NCBI RefSeq assembly: GCF_900107645.1
Contig: NZ_FNQN01000010.1
Span: forward strand, 62,001-126,000
Source of the DNA: Desulfuromusa kysingii
Lineage (GTDB): Bacteria > Desulfobacterota > Desulfuromonadia > Desulfuromonadales > Geopsychrobacteraceae
Length of the DNA: 64,000 nt
Direction of reading: 5' to 3'
Shown: positions 43,581-50,775 of the stretch, one piece after another
Numbering within the stretch: the first letter of the stretch is position 1
Layout: every line of letters starts with the position of its first letter
The notes under the pieces: generated by a model
Databases searched by the model: none
Told to the model about the DNA's origin: nothing
What the model saw: the letters and a program-made list of their open reading frames with translations, nothing else
Translations under genes and position numbers: made by a program

Positions 43581-44999
43581 GTGCTGACCTTCTTATTGGC
43601 CATCCTATGGATATTCTCGCTGCTGACAGCTGGGCACGCGTTACTGACCAAGCGTGATCCACGAGCCGCAGTGGGGTGGATTATCACCTGTCTGGCTATC
43701 CCCGGGATTGGAGCTCTCCTCTATTGGTTGTTGGGTGTCAACCGCATTCGTACCCGCTCACGAGAGCTGCAGGAACATGGTCGAGGAATGCACTGGCTAC
43801 ATGTTGATCAGCCGCCTCGATCTAACGATATCGCCAACTTCCCCGACAACAGTACCAGCCAGCCGCTGATCAAACTCTCTGATACGGTCACCCGTCGTCC
43901 TCTGACTTATGGCAATAAAATCAAGGTTCTTTATAATGGTGAACAAGCGTATCCAGCCATGTTGGAGGCGATCAACGGTGCGCAGGAATCCATCTATTTA
44001 TCTAGCTATATCTTGAAATTCGATCAGATCGGTCAGCGCTTTGCACAGGCGCTGATTGCCGCGGCTGAACGGGGTGTTGATGTCAGAGTATTGGTTGATG
44101 CCTTTGGTGAGTTCTACTCGTTCAAAAAAATTCGACATCAGTTTCGGGGCACAAAAGTTCATGCGGCGACCTTTATGCCCCTGACACTGGTGGGCAGTTT
44201 TTATTTTAACTTAAGAAATCACCGTAAACTTCTTATTGTTGACAATAAAAACAGTTTTACCGGGGGGATGAATATCCGTGATCGTCATATGGTTGAGAAT
44301 AAGGGCAACTCCAACCGGGTGATTGATATTCACTTTTGCTTTGCAGGACCAATTTGTGCGCAGCTGCGCGATGCCTTTATGGAGGACTGGCACTTTGCCA
44401 CCAAAGAGACGCGGGCACCGCACAACTGGCCAACTCCGCCGATTGCAGGGGAAGCCTGCTGCCGGGGGATCAGTGCCGGACCGAATGAGCGGCATGAAAC
44501 TCTCAACTGGATCTTGCTCGGCGCTCTGGCCTGTGCGAAGTCTCACATCCGGATTATGACCCCTTACTTTATCCCCAACCGGGCACAACTCGCCGCAATC
44601 AATACCGCGTCTCTCCGAGGGGTGCGGGTTGATATCCTCCTCCCCGAAAAAAATAATCTCCCTTATGTGGCCTGGGCGTCCAATGCTCTGTTGTTTGAAT
44701 TACTTGAATATGAGACCCACATATATTTTCAACCCCCTCCGTTTATCCACAGCAAGCTGCTGTTGATCGATGATCAATATGCCTTGATTGGCTCTGCCAA
44801 TCTGGATCCCCGGAGTTTGCGTTTAAACTTTGAGTTTAATGTCGAAGTGTTTGATACCGAAACGGTTGCTGAGTTGACACAGCATTTTGATCAGTCGCGT
44901 GAGAAGTCACGTGAAATCTCTCTTGAAGAAATGGACAGCCGGTCACTACCCCTACGTTTGCGGGATTCTCTTTGTCGGCTGTTTTCACCTTACCTCTAA
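43581..44999 (+). CDS. cls: Cardiolipin synthase (phospholipase D family)
   Basis: A 472-residue inner-membrane enzyme that joins two phosphatidylglycerol molecules into cardiolipin and glycerol. Two membrane helices lie at the N-terminus (about 2-20, 32-52), then two HKD motifs: NHRKLLIVDN with FTGG after it (about 213-222) and IHSKLLLIDD with GSANLDPRS (about 393-402). The GTG start follows GGGGAG by 5 bases. The gene runs almost up to the convergent NadR-type kinase (4 bases between stops). Confidence 0.92.
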   Translation: MLTFLLAILWIFSLLTAGHALLTKRDPRAAVGWIITCLAIPGIGALLYWLLGVNRIRTRSRELQEHGRGMHWLHVDQPPRSNDIANFPDNSTSQPLIKLSDTVTRRPLTYGNKIKVLYNGEQAYPAMLEAINGAQESIYLSSYILKFDQIGQRFAQALIAAAERGVDVRVLVDAFGEFYSFKKIRHQFRGTKVHAATFMPLTLVGSFYFNLRNHRKLLIVDNKNSFTGGMNIRDRHMVENKGNSNRVIDIHFCFAGPICAQLRDAFMEDWHFATKETRAPHNWPTPPIAGEACCRGISAGPNERHETLNWILLGALACAKSHIRIMTPYFIPNRAQLAAINTASLRGVRVDILLPEKNNLPYVAWASNALLFELLEYETHIYFQPPPFIHSKLLLIDDQYALIGSANLDPRSLRLNFEFNVEVFDTETVAELTQHFDQSREKSREISLEEMDSRSLPLRLRDSLCRLFSPYL

Positions 45000-45002
45000 T
45001 TT

Positions 45003-45521
45003 CTAGCTTTTTTTGAGCAATCGTTGCAATGCGGCTTCGGCGTTAATGTTCCGCTCTTGTCCGAACCCTTCGACCTCTTCATAGGGGCGCTGCAGACGAA
45101 TAATTTCATTGCGGTGACGCAGGTAAATGCGTTGACAGTCAGATGGGTTTTCCCGTAGCGGGTCGGGTTCCCAAGGGAGGTCCGGTTTGCAGAGCAGATA
45201 ACGGTGCGTCGATTCTGCATTAATCGCATTGTTGATTGCGATCGGACAGCAGCCGAAGACCTCTTCTGCCCAGATCTTGTAATTGAGAAGATCGGTATCA
45301 AAAATTCCCAGTGGTGCAGTCACAGGAACTTCATGTTGTTGGTAGTCAAGGTGTAATAGGCTCATTCTGGTGAGCAACTCGAGGTCGTACTCAGGGCCAT
45401 GTTTTTCAAGATAATAACGTGCATATTCCATGGCGTAAGGGATTTTCAGTGTCACTCCCAGATAGTGAGTGAGGCTGCTTTTCCCCGATGATTCAGCACC
45501 GGTAATGACAATTCTTAGCAT
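45003..45521 (-). CDS. NadR-type nicotinamide riboside kinase / P-loop ATPase
   Basis: A 172-residue cytoplasmic protein. GAESSGKSSL (residues 8-17) is the P-loop, and MEYARYYLEKHG and IFDTDLLNYKIWAEEVFG are the Mg/substrate segments characteristic of the ribosylnicotinamide kinase domain of NadR. It would phosphorylate nicotinamide riboside to NMN. No HTH or adenylyltransferase domain is attached. It starts 15 bases after the PnuC transporter gene, consistent with a salvage operon that takes up nicotinamide riboside and traps it as NMN. Confidence 0.88.
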   Translation of the reverse strand: MLRIVITGAESSGKSSLTHYLGVTLKIPYAMEYARYYLEKHGPEYDLELLTRMSLLHLDYQQHEVPVTAPLGIFDTDLLNYKIWAEEVFGCCPIAINNAINAESTHRYLLCKPDLPWEPDPLRENPSDCQRIYLRHRNEIIRLQRPYEEVEGFGQERNINAEAALQRLLKKS

Positions 45522-45536
45522 GGGATTGCGTCAATC

Positions 45537-46199
45537 TCAGAGCTGTTTCTGCTGCCGGGAAGAGTGATGCCACTGGACCCAACCGTAGATCCCCAGGCCG
45601 AGGAAAATAGCATATTGAATCGAATAGATCGGCGCTCCCTTGACCCAGTAGATATGGATACCGAGAAGATTTACGATCAACCAGAACAGCCAGTTTTCCA
45701 TCCGTTTGCGAGCTTGAAGGAACTGGGCAAAAAAATTCAGCACCGTGGTTGTCGAATCGCGCCAGAGCAGGGTCGGTTCAGGAACCCAACTCACTTTAGC
45801 GGCGAGCCCGGAGATGCCAACAGCCCAGGCGGCAATCGCAACCAAGGCGGCAATTGTGATAAAGCACTGTTTTTGCCGAGGCATCCAGGTGGGGATAAAA
45901 GGTTGATCCTGCTGAACCCCACCACTCCGGAGCCAAATGCTCCAACAGTAGAGTTGAATGGGAATGTAGGCGAGATAGAGAATTCCATCGGAAACCAGTT
46001 GCCACTGGGTAAAAGCCAACCAAGCGGAAATAACCGCCCAGAGGATCCCCAATGGCCAACCGAGAATATTTTGACGGGCAATGAGGATGACGCCCATGAC
46101 AGCGCTTAAGGTGGCAATAATTTCTAACGGCGTTGTCCCAAGCAACTGAAGCCATGGGATCGCGCCTGAGAACAGGTTGCTGATGAGGTTATTTTCCAA
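45537..46199 (-). CDS. pnuC: Nicotinamide riboside transporter PnuC
   Basis: A 220-residue inner-membrane protein with seven or so helices. The PnuC pattern is clear: LGWPLGILWAVISAWLAFTQWQLVSDGILYLAYIPIQLYCWSIWL, with Trp/Tyr-rich helices, and NWLFWLIVNLLGIHIYWVKG in the second half. It imports nicotinamide riboside by facilitated diffusion. Followed by a NadR-type kinase gene that would trap the substrate. Confidence 0.92.
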   Translation of the reverse strand: MENNLISNLFSGAIPWLQLLGTTPLEIIATLSAVMGVILIARQNILGWPLGILWAVISAWLAFTQWQLVSDGILYLAYIPIQLYCWSIWLRSGGVQQDQPFIPTWMPRQKQCFITIAALVAIAAWAVGISGLAAKVSWVPEPTLLWRDSTTTVLNFFAQFLQARKRMENWLFWLIVNLLGIHIYWVKGAPIYSIQYAIFLGLGIYGWVQWHHSSRQQKQL

Positions 46200-46289
46200 C
46201 GTACAATTCCTATGGATATTTCGTTGTCACAAAGATTCAGCATGGACAAAAAATTATTTTTTGGCCGAAAAAAGGCAACTTCTGGCAAC

Positions 46290-46317
46290 AAAAAAGGTCG
46301 CTCTGTTAAGCGACCTT
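46290..46317 (-). terminator. Intrinsic terminator downstream of the candidate selenoprotein gene
   Basis: AAGGTCGCT and AGCGACCTT form a perfect 9-bp stem with a 6-base loop. On the - strand it is followed by a T6 run, so it ends transcripts coming from the small UGA-containing gene and cpxRA. Confidence 0.85.
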
Positions 46318-46327
46318 AGGTTTAACA

Positions 46328-46495
46328 TTATTTTTTTTCATTTTCCTCGGAAGAATCCGGATCAACCTTTTGCTTACCGTCACGCGGAAGCTCGCAGCTA
46401 GCAGACATTCATGTTTGCACACCCAAGCGGGGTAGAATCCACCGATTCAGAGCGTACCAGACAACAACAATTCCGAGCAGATAAAACCAATCCAT
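46328..46495 (-). CDS. Candidate small membrane selenoprotein (in-frame UGA)
   Basis: Read with the TGA at 46409-46411 as selenocysteine, this gives a 55-residue protein: MDWFYLLGIVVVWYALNRW (one membrane helix), ILPRLGVQT, Sec, then MSASCELP and a charged tail ending at TAA. An excellent AAGGAGA ribosome binding site lies 7 bases before the ATG. The frame stays open 26 codons past the TGA, and the sequence after it, U-x4-C, looks like a redox-active or metal-binding pair. A hairpin with a GU-containing loop lies 22-41 bases after the TGA, and a terminator follows the TAA directly. It is 73 bases downstream of cpxA. If the TGA is a stop, only a 28-residue peptide is made. Function is unknown, and whether the organism has SelA/SelB cannot be seen here. 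Confidence 0.6.
46372..46391 (-). promoter_or_regulatory. Candidate bacterial SECIS hairpin
   Basis: GCTT-CCG and CGG-T-AAGC pair into a 7-bp stem with a bulged U and the loop CGUGA. The apical G-U and bulged U are the features recognised by SelB in known bSECIS elements. The loop begins about 24 bases after the UGA, inside the usual 16-37 base window. Confidence 0.4.
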
Positions 46496-46568
46496 ATGGG
46501 GATCTCCTTGATGATTTACAGAGTATTGTAACTCTAATATATATCGTTGGGCAACCTTTTACCGATTT

Positions 46569-47942
46569 CTATTTTTTAACCGGTAGGTTGATTTCGATTA
46601 ACAGCCCCCCTGTAGGGAGGTTTATTGCCGAAATGTTTCCGGAATGAAGCTTAATGGCCCGTTCAGCTATTGCCAGACCAATCCCTGTTCCACCACTTTG
46701 ACGGTCCCGGGCGGCGGCGACGCGATAGAAAGGTTCAAAGAGTTTACCCAACGCCTCTTCAGGAACCCCTGATCCTTGGTCTGCGACGCGAATAATTATC
46801 TGTTCAGCGGTCTCAATTAAATCAACAGAGACCGCACTGCTATCCGCTGTATATTTTACCGCATTGCGAATCACATTTTCCAGAGCTTGAGCGAGCAGAG
46901 TCTGCGAGCCACAATAGACAACTGCATCTGGGGCCTCATAGGTCACTTTGCAATGGCGTGCTTTGGCTTCATAGTTGGCATCTGCGACCAAATCAGCGAG
47001 TAATCCCTGCAGGTCGAAGTTCTGAAAGGGTTCATGGTTAGCGCTATTTTCGAGACGGGTCAAATTGAGTAGCTGTCCAATCATGGTATTCATCCGCTCA
47101 GATTCCAACTCAATCCGGTTCAGTGGTTTCGCCAGAGCCATGTCGTGATCCTGTTGTCGCGCCAATTCCAGAGCAATCCCTAAACGGGTCAAGGGAGAGC
47201 GTAATTCGTGAGAGATATCCCGCAGCAGGTTTTTCTGTGTGTCTACCAGAGCCTCAATCTTTCCAGCCATCTCATCAAAGTCATGCGCCAAGCCGGAAAT
47301 TTCATTTTTCCCTCTGACGCGATTGCCGATCCGCACCGATAGATCCCCGGCGGCGAACTTACGCGTTGCCTGACGTAGACGGCTGATCGGGGAGGTTAAA
47401 GAGCGCGCCAGGAAATAGCAGACGCCAGCTGTTATTGCCAATAAGACCAGTAACCTCCAGCCGAGGAACCCGTGGGTTATCCCTTTTACCAGATCTCTGG
47501 AAGGGGGCTGGTCAGGCAGGCTGAGAGCGATGAAATAGGTTTGTCCTGAAGCGCTTTGAACTGCACTGGCCAGACCATTGCGTGATCCGGCCATTGGGAA
47601 GACAACCTCACCGGTCTCTAATGCTCGCTGGGTCATATGTTGCATCCGTCTCGGTACTCTGCGGGCTGATAATGGTTGCCCGTGACTGTCCGATAACAGC
47701 AGATGAACCCCTGAGTGAATGAAAATCTTTTGCGTGAGTTTATCGACCTCTTCAATGCCATCGTTTTCAAAAGCCTCAATCGCTTTGCGTCCATATTCTG
47801 TCATCGCCTTTTGGGCGAAATCCTGATGGGCTAACGGTGGAAATTCCTGGTCGCGAAAATAGGTGAGAACGATGACAGCTGTTGATACCAAAAAGAGAAT
47901 CAACAGAAAATAGAGAAAGATTTTCAGAAACAGACTGCGCAT
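46569..47942 (-). CDS. cpxA: Envelope stress sensor histidine kinase, CpxA-like
   Basis: A 457-residue inner-membrane kinase, the same length as E. coli CpxA. Membrane helices lie at about 8-28 and 158-180, flanking a periplasmic sensor region of about 130 residues; a HAMP segment follows (181-235). The H-box RDISHELRSPLTRLG puts the phospho-accepting His at 245; NVIRNAVKYT, DQGSGVP and GGTGIGLAIAERA are the N, G1 and G2 boxes. It starts 4 bases after cpxR. With CpxR and the divergent Spy/CpxP gene it forms a Cpx-like system sensing misfolded envelope proteins. Confidence 0.9.
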   Translation of the reverse strand: MRSLFLKIFLYFLLILFLVSTAVIVLTYFRDQEFPPLAHQDFAQKAMTEYGRKAIEAFENDGIEEVDKLTQKIFIHSGVHLLLSDSHGQPLSARRVPRRMQHMTQRALETGEVVFPMAGSRNGLASAVQSASGQTYFIALSLPDQPPSRDLVKGITHGFLGWRLLVLLAITAGVCYFLARSLTSPISRLRQATRKFAAGDLSVRIGNRVRGKNEISGLAHDFDEMAGKIEALVDTQKNLLRDISHELRSPLTRLGIALELARQQDHDMALAKPLNRIELESERMNTMIGQLLNLTRLENSANHEPFQNFDLQGLLADLVADANYEAKARHCKVTYEAPDAVVYCGSQTLLAQALENVIRNAVKYTADSSAVSVDLIETAEQIIIRVADQGSGVPEEALGKLFEPFYRVAAARDRQSGGTGIGLAIAERAIKLHSGNISAINLPTGGLLIEINLPVKK

Positions 47943-47946
47943 GAAG

Positions 47947-48648
47947 TTAGTTTTCCCCTAGAGAGTAGAGGTATCCAACTCCACGAATGGTCCTGATCCG
48001 CTCCATGTTGCCATCATAATGGCCCAGTTTTTTACGTAAAGCACTGACATGGACATCAATACTGCGATCGTAGGCAGAGAGCCGCCGACCCAGGACTTTT
48101 TCGACCAGATCATCGCGGCTGATGACCTCCCCGGCGTGAGACAGCAGCACCTCCAGAAGATTAAATTCAACGGAGGTCAGGTCGATCTTCTCTCCGTTAC
48201 GTTTAACTGTGCGGTTGCTGCTGTAGAGAACCAGGTCGCCAACTTTCAACTCAGCAGGTTTTTGCTGTGTTGGTGGCAGTTCCGCCGTTTCGACGCGACG
48301 CTGAATTGCCCGGATGCGAGCTACCAATTCACGTGGATTGAAAGGTTTTGGAAGGTAGTCATCGGCCCCCAGCTCTAAGCCGACAATGCGATCAATATCA
48401 TCTCCTCGTGCGGTGAGCATGATAACCGGAACTTTACTGTTCTCGCGGATTTTCCTGAGGACGTCAAAGCCGTTCATTTCTGGCAGCATCACATCCAAAA
48501 CCACCAGAACATATTCTGCCGCCAGAGCCTGCTCGGCACCCAATCGGCCATTATTAACGGTCGCAACTGCAAACCCTTCACCACTGAGGTAATCATTCAA
48601 CAGTTCACAGAGTTCAATATCATCATCAATCACCAGAATTTGATTCAT
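47947..48648 (-). CDS. cpxR: OmpR-family response regulator, CpxR-like
   Basis: A 233-residue transcription factor. The receiver domain has acidic residues DDD at 8-10, the phospho-accepting Asp52 in VVLDVMLPEMNG, and the LPKPF Lys loop. The C-terminal winged helix carries DLTSVEFNLLEVLLSHAGEV and DRSIDVHVSALRKKLG, very close to CpxR. Its gene starts 205 bases from the divergent CpxP/Spy gene, and two CpxR-type GTAAA repeats lie between them. Confidence 0.92.
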   Translation of the reverse strand: MNQILVIDDDIELCELLNDYLSGEGFAVATVNNGRLGAEQALAAEYVLVVLDVMLPEMNGFDVLRKIRENSKVPVIMLTARGDDIDRIVGLELGADDYLPKPFNPRELVARIRAIQRRVETAELPPTQQKPAELKVGDLVLYSSNRTVKRNGEKIDLTSVEFNLLEVLLSHAGEVISRDDLVEKVLGRRLSAYDRSIDVHVSALRKKLGHYDGNMERIRTIRGVGYLYSLGEN

Positions 48649-48706
48649 TGGGCATCCTTATCTGTTATCACAGAATAATCATAACTGGAGTCGTCTACCA
48701 AACGGT

Positions 48707-48721
48707 GTAAAGAATTGTTAA
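48707..48721 (+). promoter_or_regulatory. CpxR-box-like repeat
   Basis: GTAAA-N5-GTTAA, one mismatch from the CpxR consensus GTAAA-N5-GTAAA, between cpxR and the cpxP-like gene. Confidence 0.55.
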
Positions 48722-48740
48722 GAGCAACCGCTTTGCAGAC

Positions 48741-48755
48741 TTTACATAACTTTAC
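48741..48755 (-). promoter_or_regulatory. CpxR box
   Basis: On the - strand this reads GTAAA-GTTAT-GTAAA, an exact GTAAA-N5-GTAAA match. It lies 99 bases upstream of the cpxP-like start and about 92 bases upstream of the cpxR start, so it could act on either or both. Confidence 0.75.
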
Positions 48756-48853
48756 CTGATTTTCACAGCACTTAACCCCCTCTTAAGATTCTTTGCTCTA
48801 TAGTAGCTCCATCAAATAAAAAACACCTCATGACAACCTTAAAGGAGAAAATC

Positions 48854-49423
48854 ATGAAAAAGACAGCAATTCTTCCGATGTTATTGATCACCCTGCTCCT
48901 CTCTGCGGGAACCGCTTTTTCTTGGCCCGGACAACAAGGCCAGCGCGATTGCGACAATTCATGTAACCGTCAAGGGAAGCGCATGAATGTTGAACAACAT
49001 GAACAACGGATGGAAAATCGCTTAGCTAAAATGGCTATCATTCTTGATCTGACTGAAACACAGCAGAAAGAGATCAAGGGACTCGTTGAAAAGCAGTGGC
49101 AGGATCGTCAATCCATGCGTGCAGAAATGCAAACCAGTCGAGACGACTTGCGTGCTTATAAGCAAGGAAAAGAGTTTGATGAGTCCGTATTTCGTGCCAA
49201 GGCCCAAAAACTGGCCGATCTGAAAACCGAGATGATGGTCCAGCAGGCCAAATCGAGACAAGCGCTGTTTGCAGTTCTGACTCCAGAACAACAACAAAAA
49301 GCAGAAAAACTACGGGCTATGCATGCTGATGGTTTCTTTGGTCGCGATCATGCAAGACCAGGAGATTGTGATGGTCAGGGCAGACGCGGCGAAAAAGGGA
49401 ACGGATCTCGCTGGAATAACTGA
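48854..49423 (+). CDS. Periplasmic Spy/CpxP-family protein
   Basis: A 189-residue periplasmic chaperone or signal modulator with a signal peptide ending GTAFSWP (residue 27). Two LTxxQ motifs, LTETQQKE and LTPEQQQKA, flank a long helical middle, the hallmark of the Spy/CpxP family. The C-terminus is rich in Gly, Asp and Arg; CDNSC and a late CDG add Cys residues not typical of E. coli CpxP. The start at 48854 follows AAAGGAG by 7 bases. It is divergent from cpxRA and should be activated by CpxR through the GTAAA boxes between them. Confidence 0.87.
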   Translation: MKKTAILPMLLITLLLSAGTAFSWPGQQGQRDCDNSCNRQGKRMNVEQHEQRMENRLAKMAIILDLTETQQKEIKGLVEKQWQDRQSMRAEMQTSRDDLRAYKQGKEFDESVFRAKAQKLADLKTEMMVQQAKSRQALFAVLTPEQQQKAEKLRAMHADGFFGRDHARPGDCDGQGRRGEKGNGSRWNN

Positions 49424-49450
49424 TTATCTGTCCTTACTAACCTCACTACA

Positions 49451-49484
49451 AAGCGGGTCCCAATGTTGGGGCCCGCTTTTTTTT
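49451..49484 (+). terminator. Intrinsic terminator after the cpxP-like gene
   Basis: AAGCGGG-TCCC and GGG-GCCCGCTT form a stem with a 6-base loop followed by T8. The next gene on the other strand stops at 49515. Confidence 0.88.
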
Positions 49485-49514
49485 GGAACCGTTTTGATTG
49501 TAAACTTTCTTAGC

Positions 49515-50177
49515 TTAAAATAGGCCACTGACGCTGATCATCCCTTTTGTCAATATGAATAACCCAAACACCATTAACAAAGTTGCACTGGTGAGGCGAA
49601 CGACTAGAGGGTGCATATTGACCTGTTTGATTTTTAGCCGAACCGATTGTGAAGCGTAGCCCAGCAGAAGCATGGGAATTGCGAATCCGATAGAATAACA
49701 GGCCAACAGGATGATCCCGGTAGAGAGTCTGCCGTCGGTGGCGACCAGAGTTAATACCCCTGCCAGCATCGGCCCAACGCAGGGGATCCAGACCAGCCCC
49801 AAAGTTAACCCCATAATCAATCCGGACCAGCGACCTTGACTGTGACTTTGAATATTAGAGAAAAGGGTCAGATTTTTAAACAGGTTGATATCAAACAGCA
49901 TCAACACACCAAAGACAATGATGACGATACCGGCTATTTTTTCCAGCACCGGCATGATTCCGGCAATGGCTCCGCCAAAGAGTGATGTCATCAACCCCAT
50001 TGCCATAAAACTGAGACTCAAACCCAGCACAATCAACAGAGGGCGGTGTTTATGATCGTTTTCTGTGCCGGTGACAATAATCGGGACAACGGGCAGAACA
50101 CATGGTGACGCGATGCTGGCAATGCCAGCGAATAAAGTCATTGCCATCGTTGCTATACTGAGATCCAGTGGTGTCAT
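49515..50177 (-). CDS. CcdA/DsbD-type membrane thiol-electron carrier
   Basis: A 220-residue inner-membrane protein with about six helices, moving reducing equivalents from cytoplasmic thioredoxin to periplasmic thiol proteins. Two helices carry the reactive cysteines in the Pro-flanked context of the family: ASPCVLPVVP (about residue 24) and IPCVGPMLAG (about 132). The start MTPLDLS at 50177 is preferred over a longer reading that overlaps the upstream lipoprotein gene. The partner is that thioredoxin-like lipoprotein, only 4 bases upstream. Confidence 0.85.
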   Translation of the reverse strand: MTPLDLSIATMAMTLFAGIASIASPCVLPVVPIIVTGTENDHKHRPLLIVLGLSLSFMAMGLMTSLFGGAIAGIMPVLEKIAGIVIIVFGVLMLFDINLFKNLTLFSNIQSHSQGRWSGLIMGLTLGLVWIPCVGPMLAGVLTLVATDGRLSTGIILLACYSIGFAIPMLLLGYASQSVRLKIKQVNMHPLVVRLTSATLLMVFGLFILTKGMISVSGLF

Positions 50178-50181
50178 TAGG

Positions 50182-50601
50182 CTATTCTCCAGGGATTTGT
50201 TTGAGGAGTTTGCGAATCGTTGCTGCAGCATGAACCCCAGGAGGGAGACGTGAAACCTCTTTACCCGAAGAGTCGACGAGTATTATTGTCGGCAAGGCGC
50301 GGATGCCGTAAGCATAAAAGATGTCCATGTCCGTTGAGACCGTTGTTTTTAACGGATGAACCAAGACGGTGTCAGGCCATTCAGGTTCCATCTGGTGCAG
50401 AATGTTTTCTTGCATCATGCAGGGGTCACCGTCAGGGTTGATGAAGAACAGTAACCGGTAGTCAGCTGCTTTTGCGACGCTTGGTGTTTGTTTGGCTTCT
50501 TTTTCAGAGGCTGGCGCAGAACTGCTTGACGGCGCAGTCTGTTCTTGAGAGCAGCCCGACAGGGTCAAGACGGTGATCAGCAGAACGATAATTTTCAACA
50601 T
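50182..50601 (-). CDS. Thioredoxin-like lipoprotein
   Basis: A 139-residue periplasmic lipoprotein. The lipobox LSGC (about residue 17) ends the signal peptide LKIIVLLITVLTLSGC, and a Ser/Ala-rich linker follows. The thioredoxin fold has FINPDGDPCMMQ, where the usual CGPC is GDPC, so only the second Cys of the active site remains, and the cis-Pro loop ALPTIILVDSSGKE. Its gene stops 4 bases before the CcdA-like gene starts, so CcdA is the likely electron donor. The single Cys means it cannot form a normal intramolecular disulfide and may form mixed disulfides. Confidence 0.75.
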   Translation of the reverse strand: MLKIIVLLITVLTLSGCSQEQTAPSSSSAPASEKEAKQTPSVAKAADYRLLFFINPDGDPCMMQENILHQMEPEWPDTVLVHPLKTTVSTDMDIFYAYGIRALPTIILVDSSGKEVSRLPPGVHAAATIRKLLKQIPGE

Positions 50602-50708
50602 ATAAATCAATACTCCTTAGAATTTGGTTCTATATATGAGGATTTGACTATGTATGTCAAGTGATGATGGGTGAAAGTTCTCTGGGCGCGGAGTTGGCTA
50701 TGAAAAAA

Positions 50709-50736
50709 TTGACAGGTGCCAGCATAAGTGTAGAAT
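50709..50736 (+). promoter_or_regulatory. Sigma-70 promoter of the CBS/DUF294 gene
   Basis: TTGACA and TAGAAT separated by 16 bases, about 40 bases upstream of the ATG at 50776. Confidence 0.65.
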
Positions 50737-50775
50737 TTAACGAATAATTAAATTTTCATGGGGAGGGCACGGTCA

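Noticed and set aside
46411-46647. Plus-strand open frame over the small UGA gene
   Set aside because: No domain or good ribosome binding site; the minus-strand reading has a strong ribosome binding site, a membrane helix and a following terminator.
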